A stretch of DNA of 64,000 bases from Actinoalloteichus caeruleus DSM 43889 (GTDB lineage Bacteria; Actinomycetota; Actinomycetes; Mycobacteriales; Pseudonocardiaceae), in NCBI RefSeq assembly GCF_000429185.2, contig NZ_AUBJ02000001.1, forward strand, positions 4,464,001 through 4,528,000. The letters run 5' to 3'. The notes beneath the pieces are model-generated. The model saw nothing but the letters and a program-made list of their open reading frames with translations. It was not told the DNA's origin and did no database searches. The translations under genes were made by a program, and so were the position numbers. Below are positions 8,017 through 15,584 of the stretch, in pieces. Each line of letters starts with the position of its first letter. Position 1 is the stretch's first letter.

Positions 8017-10379
8017 GTCCGCCGTCCTTCACACCGGTTCGCTGGCTGCGTGACCTCGCGCTGGGGGTCAGGTTGGCGTTGACCGGCCGCACCCCCTGGG
8101 GCCGGATGGGCCTGAGCGCGGCCGGGATCGCGCTCGGCGTCACGGCCCTCTTCGCCGTCGCCACGTTGCCCGAGATCATCGGCCTCCGCGAGGAGCGGGA
8201 CGCGGCGCGGGCCCCCGTCGCCGTCCACGAGCTGTCCGACGCGGAGGGTGTCCCGGCCGCGGCGCTGGCGGCGACCTCCGCCAGCACCAGGTTCCAGAAC
8301 GAACGGATCAGGGGTTTCTACGTCACCGACGTCGGCCCCGAGTCCCCGCTCCCGCCCGGCGTCGACGCGCTGCCAGGCCCAGGGGAGATCGTCATCTCCC
8401 CTGCCCTGCGCGAGCTGCTGGCCGCCCCCGAAGGGGAGCTGCTCCGGCCCCGCTTCCCCGAGCGCGTCGTCGGCGAGATCGGCCCGGAGGGGCTGACAGG
8501 GCCGTCCGATCTGTACTTCTACGCCGGCGCGGAACGGCCGATGGTCCAGTCGGACGTGGTGGTCGGTTTCGGCGGGTACGACCGGATCGGAACCCTGTCC
8601 CCGATCCTCTGGGTCAGCTACGCGGTGGGGACCGGGGCGATCCTCGTGCCCGTCGTCGTCTTCGTAGCCAACGCGACCCGGCTGGCGGAGTTCTCCCGCA
8701 TCCGTCGACTGGCCGCGCTGCGGCTGCTGGGCGCCGACCGCCACCAGATCCGGCGGCTGGCCGTCGGCGAGGCCCTGCTCGGAACCGCTCTCGGGCTGCT
8801 GGTCGGAGCGCTGCTCTTCGCGGTCGCCAGGGCGTGGCTGACGTCCCTCCCGATCGTGGAGGGCGGGCTGTTCCCGGACGACATCCGCCCGAACCCGTGG
8901 ATCCTGGCCGTCGTGGTCGTGGGACTGCCGCTGCTCGCGGTCGGCAGTGCCCTCTTCGCGACGCGTCGCGTCGCGGTCGAACCACTGGGGGCGGCCAGGG
9001 CGGGCGCGGCGGAACCGAGGCAACTGGGGTGGCGGGCCGTCCCGCTGTTGCTCGGCCTGGTCGGGATGGCTCTGGTCAACTGGGGCATGCTCTCGGGGAG
9101 CAACGATTTCGCGCCGTTGCTCCTGACCACCTCGGTGGTCCTGATGCTGGCCAGCATCCCCGCCCTGCTGCCGTGGATCGTCGAGCGGCTCGTCGGTGGG
9201 GCACGCGGGGGGCCGGTGGCGTGGCAGCTCGCGGTGCGACGTCTCCAGCTGGACAGTTCGACGGCCTCCCGGTCCGTCAGCAGCGTCGCGGTCGTCCTGG
9301 CGGGTGTCATCGCGCTCCAGGCCGTGCTCACCTCGACCGCCGCGTCGCTCAGGGAGATCGAGGCGACCGGGGACGGGAGCTCCGGATTCACCATTTCCTC
9401 CTCACCCCAGGTGATCCCGGTCCCGAGGGAGGAGGGCGTCGACGCGCTCCGTGGCCTGCTCGACTCCCTGTCCGCCGACTTCCCCGAGGGGCACGTCACC
9501 GGGTGGCTGGAGACGTCGGGCGAGGACGGGGACGGGGACCACTTCCCGGTCGTGATCGGCGACTGCCCCAGCCTGGTCACGATGTTCGAGGTGAACGACT
9601 GCGTGGACGGCAGTTCCTACCGCGCGGCCCTGGACGGCGAGCCCATTCCGCTCGTCCCTGGGCAGACACTGACCCTCGACCCCAACATCTGGCCGGTGAG
9701 GCCTGGGGAGCCGGTGCGGGTGGGCGAGCCCTTCGAGATTCCGGCCGGCGCCAGGGTGATCAAGCCCCTGGACGAGACCGTCGGCTGGTACCACGGTCGC
9801 GCCCTGGTCCTCACCCCCGGGGCCGCGGTCGACCTGCCCGAGGCCACCTACTACCAGCACCTGCACCTGCGGTTCGACGAGGTGGATCCGAGGCTGGTCG
9901 AGGAGGTGCGCAGCGCGGTCTGGGAGGAGTTGCCCGCGACCTACCTGTACGACGACATCCTCAGCTTCGACGAGGAGGCCAGCTCCCTCGTCCACGCTCG
10001 CCAGGGGCTCTGGATCGGAGCGTTGATCACCTTCGCGCTGGTGGCGAGCAGCCTGCTGGTGGTGGCCGTGGAACAGATCCAGGAGCGGCGCCGCCCGCTG
10101 GCCGTGGTGGCGGCGGTGGGGGCGCGTCGGCGCACGCTGGCCGGGTCCGTGCTGGTGCAGACGGCGATCCCGATGGTCGCGGGACTGTTCATCGCCGTGG
10201 TGGTGGGACTGCTGATCGCCGGGTTGGCCCTCGTCCTCCTCTTCGACCACTTCGAACCGGACTGGGCCGGGATCGCGGCGATGGCGGGCGTGTCGGCGGC
10301 AGCCGTTCTCGTGGTGACTTTGTGTACGCTGCCCACACTCCGGCGCGCGTCCCGCCCGGAGGAGCTCCGTTCGGAATAG
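8013..10379 (+). CDS. FtsX-like ABC transporter permease
   Basis: The 788-residue protein has an N-terminal membrane helix (GLSAAGIALGVTALFAVATL), a first FtsX domain with three helices near residues 205-315, a long central region with further helices and a large extracytoplasmic part (about 430-660), and a second FtsX domain at the C-terminus (LITFALVASSLLVVAVEQIQERRRPLA). The repeated motif 'RRLAALRLLGA' and 'RRPLAVVAAVGA' is the coupling helix of this family. It is the partner of the ATPase it overlaps by 4 nt. Substrate unknown. Confidence 0.88.
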   Translation: MSPPSFTPVRWLRDLALGVRLALTGRTPWGRMGLSAAGIALGVTALFAVATLPEIIGLREERDAARAPVAVHELSDAEGVPAAALAATSASTRFQNERIRGFYVTDVGPESPLPPGVDALPGPGEIVISPALRELLAAPEGELLRPRFPERVVGEIGPEGLTGPSDLYFYAGAERPMVQSDVVVGFGGYDRIGTLSPILWVSYAVGTGAILVPVVVFVANATRLAEFSRIRRLAALRLLGADRHQIRRLAVGEALLGTALGLLVGALLFAVARAWLTSLPIVEGGLFPDDIRPNPWILAVVVVGLPLLAVGSALFATRRVAVEPLGAARAGAAEPRQLGWRAVPLLLGLVGMALVNWGMLSGSNDFAPLLLTTSVVLMLASIPALLPWIVERLVGGARGGPVAWQLAVRRLQLDSSTASRSVSSVAVVLAGVIALQAVLTSTAASLREIEATGDGSSGFTISSSPQVIPVPREEGVDALRGLLDSLSADFPEGHVTGWLETSGEDGDGDHFPVVIGDCPSLVTMFEVNDCVDGSSYRAALDGEPIPLVPGQTLTLDPNIWPVRPGEPVRVGEPFEIPAGARVIKPLDETVGWYHGRALVLTPGAAVDLPEATYYQHLHLRFDEVDPRLVEEVRSAVWEELPATYLYDDILSFDEEASSLVHARQGLWIGALITFALVASSLLVVAVEQIQERRRPLAVVAAVGARRRTLAGSVLVQTAIPMVAGLFIAVVVGLLIAGLALVLLFDHFEPDWAGIAAMAGVSAAAVLVVTLCTLPTLRRASRPEELRSE

Positions 10380-10836
10380 GTAGGGCCGGGCGAGCTGCGC
10401 CGGGGGAGTCCTCGGTGGTGGTGCGGCGTTCGGGGCGCGGCACCAGCCTGGTGGCGACCGGAGTGGACCCGACGAAGCCGCGTCGGTTCACCGTGACGGC
10501 CGCCGGCGAGCCTGGGCCGTGGTCGAACGGGGTGGCCACGGCCCAGGCCCTTCCCGGGAGGACGATGCTCCGGCGCGGTACCCGCCGCACGGGTGCCCGG
10601 GGCGAGGCCGATCGGTCGGCCCGCGAGGTGCTCCGCCCGTGTTCGCCGCGACCCGTCCGCACGCTCCCACCGGGGGATGGGCGCGGGGTCCCGGGCACGG
10701 CGAGCGCGCCTCACCGGCGGCGGTAGGCGAGCGGGCGCGGCCCGCCGTGCGCAGCGGGTCCGGTAGCCGCAGCGGGTTCGGCCGTGCGAGGTGCCGGCCC
10801 GGGCGGGCGAGGACGCGCCACCCGGCGGCCGGCGGA
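10380..10836. other. Gene-free region with one strong hairpin
   Basis: None of the open frames in these 457 nt has a conserved-looking translation. The only clear structure is the 13-bp hairpin at 10510-10548. The two flanking genes converge on this stretch. Confidence 0.5.
10510..10548 (+). terminator. 13-bp stem hairpin after the ABC exporter
   Basis: GCCTGGGCCGTGG (10510-10522) pairs perfectly with CCACGGCCCAGGC (10536-10548) around a 13-nt loop. There is no T tract, as is usual for GC-rich actinomycete terminators. It lies 131 nt after the permease stop. Confidence 0.5.
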
Positions 10837-11226
10837 TCACCCGAAGATGTCGAACACGTTGTCCAGGAAGTCCTTGCGCCGCTTCTTCTTGGAGTCCCGG
10901 TACCGTCCGTGGTGGTCCCGGTCGCGGTGGTCGTCGTCCCAGTACTCGCGGTCGCGGTGGTCGTCCCGGTAGCGGTCGCGGTACCGGTCGTCGCTCCGGG
11001 GATGGGGCTCGTGACGGCGGTCGTGGACCCGCGAGGGGGGTGGGCCGGGGCGAGGTCCGGGTGGTGGCGCCGGCCGGCCGTAGTGCGCCCGCTCGGCGAG
11101 TGCGAGCTGTTCGAGTTCCCCCCGGTCGAGGAAGATCCCCCGGCAGCCCTGGCACTGCTCGATGTGCACTCCGTTGCGCTCGTACGTGCGCATCACGTCG
11201 TGACACTTGGGGCACAGCAGATCCAT
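10837..11226 (-). CDS. TFIIB-type zinc-ribbon protein with charged tail
   Basis: The 129-residue protein opens with a zinc ribbon, cysteines at residues 5, 8, 25 and 28 (CPKC and CQGC), followed by GIFLDRGELEQLALAE, the hallmark of the zf-TFIIB family. The rest is a low-complexity Asp/Arg/His/Tyr-rich tail (repeated DRYRD, DHRDR) ending in KKKRRKDFLDNVFDIFG. The start is the ATG just before MDLLCPKC; the frame is open further upstream but without family sequence. Function is unknown; a nucleic-acid-binding role would be a guess. Confidence 0.8.
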   Translation of the reverse strand: MDLLCPKCHDVMRTYERNGVHIEQCQGCRGIFLDRGELEQLALAERAHYGRPAPPPGPRPGPPPSRVHDRRHEPHPRSDDRYRDRYRDDHRDREYWDDDHRDRDHHGRYRDSKKKRRKDFLDNVFDIFG

Positions 11227-11572
11227 GCCGTCAGAGTAGGAACGACCTCGTTCGTACCCGGTGAGGTCGTCGGTACCGCCGCTGCGCGCGCGTGGCGCGG
11301 CCGGAGCCTCGGGCGTTCGGGGGCTGGCTCCCCTCCCGTGGGAGCCACCAGCCCCAGGGTCACCCCTCGCGCCGGCACACGGGACCGCCGGGGTGCCCCG
11401 CCCCCTTCTCGCCGGGAGGGGGCGGGTCGGGACGCCCCTCCGCCGAGTCTCGGTGGTCCAGGCCCGGGTGCCCGGCGGAGGCTCCGCGTCGCCCCTGGCC
11501 GGGGCTCGGTTCGCGGCGCGGGGTGCGCGAGCGGGCACGATCGGGACGGCGCCGGGCCGGGGTCACCGGGGG
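11227..11572. other. Intergenic region with two GC hairpins
   Basis: The 346 nt between the zinc-ribbon gene and fluC contain an imperfect hairpin around 11321-11355 (GGCTGGCTCCC with GGGAGCC and CAGCC) and a second one at 11397-11426. No coding potential is convincing on either strand. Confidence 0.45.
11397..11426 (-). terminator. GC-rich hairpin downstream of the fluC pair
   Basis: CCCGCCCCC (11397-11405) pairs with GGGGGCGGG (11418-11426) around a 12-nt loop. It lies about 150 nt beyond the stop of the second fluC gene and could end that transcript; there is no T tract. Confidence 0.35.
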
Positions 11573-11950
11573 TCACCCGAGGAACAGCGAGCCGAGTCCC
11601 CAGCCCAGCGCGGCGGCCGCCAGCCCGAGCGCCAGGTTGGCTCCCACGTTCGCCAGCGCCAGCCACCGCCGGCGGTCGTCGAACAGGGCCAGTGTGTCGT
11701 GGGCGAAGGTCGAGTAGGTGGTGAACGCCCCGCACAGGCCGGCTCCCAGGAGCGGCTCCGACCAGGTCGGCGCCCACCCCGCGACCAGCCCGGCGGCCAG
11801 CAGCCCGAACACCAGGGAGCCGCTCACGTTCACGAGCAGTGTGCCGAGGGGGAAGGGGCCGGGATACCACCTCCGCGCGGCCCGGTCGACGAGGTAGCGC
11901 AGCGGCGCGCCGACGCCAGCCCCCACGGCGACCAGGAGCGAGGTCAGCAC
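11573..11950 (-). CDS. crcB: Fluoride channel FluC/CrcB, distal copy
   Basis: The 125-residue protein has four hydrophobic segments and the FluC signatures: GAPLRYLVDR near residue 14, the pore asparagine in NVSGSLVFG near 41 and the GAFTTYSTF loop near 74 that carries the central sodium site and Phe box. Here the usual FTTFS reads FTTYS. FluC channels are dual-topology dimers that export fluoride. It lies 67 nt after a second fluC gene in the same direction; such pairs can form heterodimers. No fluoride riboswitch is visible upstream. Confidence 0.9.
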   Translation of the reverse strand: MLTSLLVAVGAGVGAPLRYLVDRAARRWYPGPFPLGTLLVNVSGSLVFGLLAAGLVAGWAPTWSEPLLGAGLCGAFTTYSTFAHDTLALFDDRRRWLALANVGANLALGLAAAALGWGLGSLFLG

Positions 11951-12017
11951 GCCGTACCCCCGGCGGCACTGGGAGCGAACGCGTTCGCCGGGCTCCGCCC
12001 GTCCGGGCCGCGCCGCA

Positions 12018-12425
12018 TCACCACCGCCCCTCCCGGGTCCGCACCACCCACCGCGCGAACGCGTCCCCGCCCGCCACGGCCACCAGCGCCCCGAGGAGGG
12101 TGCCGGCGAGCACCAGCACGGCGACCGCCGGCCTGCCGGCGACCAGCAGTGCCGTCACCTCGACGCTGTGGGCGGAGAAGGTGGTGAACCCGCTGATCAC
12201 CCCGGTGACGAGGAACGGCCGGAGCAGGGGGAGGCGCGGCCAGACGCGCGGGGCGAGCACGGCCACCACGCCGATCAGGAAGGACCCGAGCAGGTTGACC
12301 GACCAGGTCGCGAGGGACGGGCCGCCCGTGGGCAACGCCACGCCGACGCCGTGGCGGGCGAGCGAGCCCACCACACCGCCCAGCGCGACCACGCCCACCG
12401 TCGCGAGCTGACTCCTCCCGGCCAT
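12018..12425 (-). CDS. crcB: Fluoride channel FluC/CrcB, proximal copy
   Basis: The 135-residue protein has four hydrophobic segments, GSLARHGVGV near residue 20, the pore Asn in NLLGSFLIGV and the canonical SGFTTFSAHSVEV loop. Together with the copy downstream it would form a fluoride exporter. The ATG has a TACCGT -10 box (12435-12440, minus strand) 9 nt upstream and no ribosome site, so it is probably leaderless. It diverges from the DUF5313 gene across a 49-nt gap. Confidence 0.9.
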   Translation of the reverse strand: MAGRSQLATVGVVALGGVVGSLARHGVGVALPTGGPSLATWSVNLLGSFLIGVVAVLAPRVWPRLPLLRPFLVTGVISGFTTFSAHSVEVTALLVAGRPAVAVLVLAGTLLGALVAVAGGDAFARWVVRTREGRW

Positions 12426-12474
12426 GACGGCTCGACGGTAGTCCCCGAGGGCGGCCTTCGGTAGCGTCCCTGGC
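12426..12474. promoter_or_regulatory. 49-nt divergent promoter, both transcripts leaderless-type
   Basis: TACCGT on the minus strand (12435-12440) lies 9 nt before the fluC ATG and TAGCGT on the plus strand (12462-12467) lies 7 nt before the DUF5313 ATG. Neither start has a ribosome-binding site. Confidence 0.55.
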
Positions 12475-12879
12475 ATGAGCTCTCCTCGCCCGAATCCGCC
12501 GCAGCTGCTCTGGTACGCCCTCGGAGGACGGCTGCCGGGGCGGTACCGGGAGTGGGTGCTCGCGGACGTCACCACCCCGGGTTGGCTGTGGCGGTACGGG
12601 GCACGGGCGTTCGTCCGCCTGGCCCCGGTGGCCGCGCTGGTCGCATGGGCGCTGTGGCTCGTGAGCGGTGAGCCGCTGGTCGCGGCGATGTCGGTCTTCC
12701 TCGGCCTCATCGTCGGCGTCTACTTCTCCCTGTCCTACGCCATCGAGAAGGCGGACGCCCGTCTCGTCAGGTACGGGTACCCGCCCAACCACGCCTCGGC
12801 GGTCCGCCGGGCGGACCGGGAACGGCTGCGGCAGGAGGAGAGCGCCCGCTACGCGGCCCGATGGCGTTCCTCCCCCTGA
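12475..12879 (+). CDS. DUF5313 family membrane protein
   Basis: The 134-residue protein has the N-terminal motif RPNPPQLLWYALGGRLPGRY seen in DUF5313, two transmembrane helices (about residues 45-60 and 65-85) and a charged C-terminal tail. The family is actinobacterial and of unknown function. Its transcript is probably leaderless (TAGCGT 7 nt before ATG). Confidence 0.8.
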   Translation: MSSPRPNPPQLLWYALGGRLPGRYREWVLADVTTPGWLWRYGARAFVRLAPVAALVAWALWLVSGEPLVAAMSVFLGLIVGVYFSLSYAIEKADARLVRYGYPPNHASAVRRADRERLRQEESARYAARWRSSP

Positions 12880-13069
12880 GCAGGGGCACCGCTCGCCACC
12901 CGTTCCCCGTCCTCGCTCGCCCGGCTTCCCGCCGGCGCCGTCCCCCGCCCGGCCTCGGCCTCGGGGTCCCCCGGTGCTCTCGGGCGTCGGAGGCGTCGAC
13001 GGCGCACCCGCTCGTCCCTGATCGGATCCCGGCCTCGAGGGGCCAGCGGACGCGCGGGCATGGGGCCGT

Positions 13070-13111
13070 GCAAGCAGGGTGCTTGCGGTAGCTAGCACGC
13101 GCGCGTACCGT
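13070..13111 (+). promoter_or_regulatory. Promoter with overlapping inverted repeat before the XRE gene
   Basis: TTGCGG (13083-13088) and TACCGT (13106-13111) are 17 nt apart. GCAAGC (13070-13075) and GCTTGC (13081-13086) form an inverted repeat that overlaps the -35 box, and the palindrome GCTAGC (13091-13096) lies in the spacer. A protein binding here would block RNA polymerase; autoregulation by the XRE protein encoded downstream is the simplest inference. Confidence 0.5.
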
Positions 13112-13175
13112 CGAAAGCGCGGAGAACGTCCGCGCGAGCGAGTCCGCCGCTGATCGAGGACAGGGAGACGTGCCG

Positions 13176-13646
13176 ATGCCACGGGTCGACAGGGTGGTCA
13201 ACCGGGCTGTCGCCGACATCGGTGAGTACATCCGCACCCAGCGGAACAACGCCCAGATCTCCCTGCGGCAGCTCGCGAGGGCGGCGGGGGTGTCCAACCC
13301 CTACCTCAGCCAGATCGAGCGGGGGCTCCGACGCCCCAGCGCCGAGATCCTCTCGCAGATCGCCAAGGGGCTGCGCATCTCCGCCGAGACCCTCTACGTC
13401 CAGGCCGGGATCCTCGACCGGCCGCGAGGGGGGCCGGTGGTGGACGCCATCCACGCCGACCCGGACCTCACAGAGCAGCAGAAGCAGGCCCTGCTGGCCG
13501 TCTACGAGTCGTTCCGCGTCGGAGCCGAGCAGGCCGCCGAAGATCCCGACGACTCCGCGGTCGGCCGGTCCGTCGACCTGAGCGGAGCCGGAGCGGGAGA
13601 GGTCCCGCCCGTCTCCTCCGAGATCCGACCCCACGACAAGGAGTGA
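13176..13646 (+). CDS. XRE family transcriptional regulator (Rv0474-like)
   Basis: The 156-residue protein has a classic Cro/CI helix-turn-helix: EYIRTQRNNAQISLRQLARA, then GVSNPYLSQIERGLRRPSAE, near residues 15-60. The remainder is a helical region of unknown role. It is directly coupled to the HbhA-like gene, the same pairing as Rv0474-Rv0475. ATG 13176 is preferred because GGGAG at 13163-13167 is 8 nt upstream; GTG 13170 would be too close. Confidence 0.88.
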   Translation: MPRVDRVVNRAVADIGEYIRTQRNNAQISLRQLARAAGVSNPYLSQIERGLRRPSAEILSQIAKGLRISAETLYVQAGILDRPRGGPVVDAIHADPDLTEQQKQALLAVYESFRVGAEQAAEDPDDSAVGRSVDLSGAGAGEVPPVSSEIRPHDKE

Positions 13647-13651
13647 TGACC

Positions 13652-14353
13652 ATGCCCGCACTGCCCACCGCTGAGGACATCGACAAGGCGCGCGAGCAGG
13701 CGTCCGCCGTCGTGAACGAGGTGCTGTCCCAGGCCCGCACCCCGCTCCTGGCCGTGCTGGGAGCCGGCGACGTCGCGGCGAGGACGGTTCGTGACGCGCT
13801 GGAACGCGCCCGGAAGGAGCTCGCCGAGCGCGCCGAGGCCGCCAAGGACGGCATCGGCGAACTGCAGCTCGACACCGGCCAGTGGCGGGAGAAGTTCGAC
13901 CCGGCCGAGCTCCGCAAACTGGTCGACGCCTACAGCGAAGCCGCCGTCCGGATCTACGGCACCCTCGCCGAACGCGGCGAGGAGACCTTGGGCAGGCTGC
14001 GCGCCCAGCCTCGGGTCCAGCAGGCGTTCGACCAGGTCGGAGCCGGCGTGGACACCGCCCAGGAACGGGTGGAGACGGTCGTCGAGGACGTCCGCGAGCT
14101 CGCGGACGACGTGCTCGGCAAGGTGAGCCGGAGCACCCGGTCCACCGGCGAGAAGGTGGCGGTGGCCACGAGGAAGGCCGCCGACGAGACCGCCCGCGCG
14201 GTGCGGGACACCGCCGAGGAAGCGGCTGACGCCGTCACCGAGGCCGGCGCGTCCGCCGCCTCGGCGACGCGGAGCACGAGCAGGAAGGCGGCCAACCGCA
14301 CGCCGAGGAAGGCGCCGACCGGCGGTGCTCGGCGCGGCCAGAAGAAGGACTGA
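13652..14353 (+). CDS. Heparin-binding haemagglutinin (HbhA)-like protein
   Basis: The 233-residue protein is almost wholly helical and rich in Ala/Glu/Lys, predicted as long coiled coil, with a basic C-terminus (SRKAANRTPRKAP, ending RRGQKKD). This is the HbhA pattern; in mycobacteria the lysine-rich tail binds heparan sulphate and the protein also links to lipid bodies. In a non-pathogen it is more likely a cell-envelope or membrane-organising protein. ATG 13652 is placed 8 nt after AAGGAG; ATG 13646, overlapping the previous stop, is the alternative. Confidence 0.8.
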   Translation: MPALPTAEDIDKAREQASAVVNEVLSQARTPLLAVLGAGDVAARTVRDALERARKELAERAEAAKDGIGELQLDTGQWREKFDPAELRKLVDAYSEAAVRIYGTLAERGEETLGRLRAQPRVQQAFDQVGAGVDTAQERVETVVEDVRELADDVLGKVSRSTRSTGEKVAVATRKAADETARAVRDTAEEAADAVTEAGASAASATRSTSRKAANRTPRKAPTGGARRGQKKD

Positions 14354-14372
14354 ACGCGGCCGAAGACCAAAA

Positions 14373-14406
14373 GGGCAGGGTCGCCCCGAGTGGGGCGGCC
14401 CTGCCC
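14373..14406 (+). terminator. Strong hairpin after the HbhA-like gene
   Basis: GGGCAGGG-T-CGCCCC (14373-14387) pairs with GGGGCG-G-CCCTGCCC (14392-14406) around the tetraloop GAGT, giving 15 pairs including one U-G. It lies 20 nt after the stop codon. Confidence 0.75.
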
Positions 14407-14610
14407 CTTCGCCTGCCGGCGGGCCGACCACGTCTCCGGGTCGTGCCGTGGCCGGGGCCGGCGCCGGCCGGGGGTGCGCCCCGCAGAGCCCGCGCCGGAT
14501 GGCTGGCGGCCGGGCGGGCGCGCCGTCCACTCGTGACCGAGGTCACCCGTCGGCCCCTGTCGGACGTGGACCTCGGCCGACACTCGGGGACACCCCTTCC
14601 GCTCGGCCCG

Positions 14611-14616
14611 TAGGCT
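14611..14616 (+). promoter_or_regulatory. -10 box TAGGCT for the DUF2516 gene
   Basis: TAGGCT ends 6 nt before the ATG at 14623 and no ribosome site is present, so the transcript is probably leaderless. Confidence 0.5.
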
Positions 14617-14622
14617 GGGGGC

Positions 14623-14934
14623 ATGTACCAGGGACACCCAGCTCTCGAGCCCATCGCCTGGATCCTGTTGGCCATCAAGCTCGCTGGGATTCCAGTGGGA
14701 GCGTTCGCCTTCCTGCACGCGGTGACCCAGCGGGCGGATGCCTTCGTGGCGGCGGACAAGCTGAGCAAGAACGCCTGGATGGGCATCACCGGTGGCGCGA
14801 CCCTGGTGCTGCTGCTGTTCCACCCGATCGGGCTGGGCACGATGTTCTGGATCGCCGGCCTCGTGGCGGCTCTGGTGTACATCGTCGACGTTCGACCGAG
14901 GATCACCGATGTGCAACGCGGGCCGAGGTGGTAG
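14623..14934 (+). CDS. DUF2516 family membrane protein (Rv0476-like)
   Basis: The 103-residue protein has three hydrophobic segments (near residues 8-30, 50-66, 70-90) and the family motif RADAFVAADKLSKNAWMGIT. DUF2516 proteins are small actinobacterial membrane proteins of unknown function. Position after the HbhA-like gene matches mycobacteria. Confidence 0.85.
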   Translation: MYQGHPALEPIAWILLAIKLAGIPVGAFAFLHAVTQRADAFVAADKLSKNAWMGITGGATLVLLLFHPIGLGTMFWIAGLVAALVYIVDVRPRITDVQRGPRW

Positions 14935-14939
14935 GCGGC

Positions 14940-14945
14940 TAGCCT
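14940..14945 (+). promoter_or_regulatory. -10 box TAGCCT for the YbaK-type gene
   Basis: TAGCCT overlaps the first nucleotides after the DUF2516 stop and ends 7 nt before the ATG at 14953. The leaderless arrangement gives this gene its own promoter despite the 18-nt gap. Confidence 0.5.
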
Positions 14946-14952
14946 CCACCAG

Positions 14953-15513
14953 ATGGGCACCTTCAGCATCGGAGCACTGGGTACCGAGCCCGCGACGGAT
15001 CACACCGACCTGCTGGCCGAGCCGGTCGCGGCGGCCCTGGCCGCCCTTCCACCCGATGTCGCCCGCCAGTTCGGGGTCGCCGAGATCGACCCCGACGACT
15101 CCGACACCGCGAGGTTCACCGAACGGTACGAGGTTCCGCTCGACGCCTCGGCCAACTGCGTGGTCGTCTCGGGCCGGCGGTCCGGCGAGACCCGGACGGC
15201 CGGCTGCCTGGTGCTCGCCACGACCAGGGTGGACGTGAACGGGGCCGCCAGGCGGCGGCTCGACGTGCGGAAGGCGTCGTTCGCGGCGCAGCGGGACGCG
15301 GTGGAGCTGACCGGGATGGAGTACGGGGGCATCACCCCGCTCGGGCTGCCCCCGGGGTGGCCGCTGCTGGTGGACGAGGCCGTCCTCACGGCTCCGCTCG
15401 TGGTCCTGGGCAGCGGGGTTCGGCACGGCAAGCTCGTCGTGCCGGGTGCCGCCCTGCTCGCGCTCCCCGGCGCCGAATCCCTCCCGGGGCTGGGAGTTCC
15501 CCCGGTCTCCTGA
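14953..15513 (+). CDS. YbaK/ProX-type aminoacyl-tRNA deacylase
   Basis: The 186-residue protein has the YbaK/EbsC editing-domain pattern: NCVVVSGRR, the conserved lysine in DVRKASFA near residue 100, GMEYGGITPLGLPPGWPLLVD near 115, and a C-terminal GSGVRHGKLVVPG. Such trans-editing proteins hydrolyse mischarged tRNA (for example Cys-tRNA-Pro). Specificity is unproven here; an in-context alternative is a deacylase acting on other small amino acids. Confidence 0.8.
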   Translation: MGTFSIGALGTEPATDHTDLLAEPVAAALAALPPDVARQFGVAEIDPDDSDTARFTERYEVPLDASANCVVVSGRRSGETRTAGCLVLATTRVDVNGAARRRLDVRKASFAAQRDAVELTGMEYGGITPLGLPPGWPLLVDEAVLTAPLVVLGSGVRHGKLVVPGAALLALPGAESLPGLGVPPVS

Positions 15514-15584
15514 CCCGATCGGCGCCGACGCCGTCGTGTCCGCCCACCCGGCTCCGGGGGCCGTTGGGGTGCGCGCGGCGCTGG

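Noticed and set aside
10380-10836. Several overlapping ORFs after the FtsX-like permease
   Set aside because: All are compositional (Arg/Gly/Pro-rich) and none has a ribosome site or leaderless promoter.
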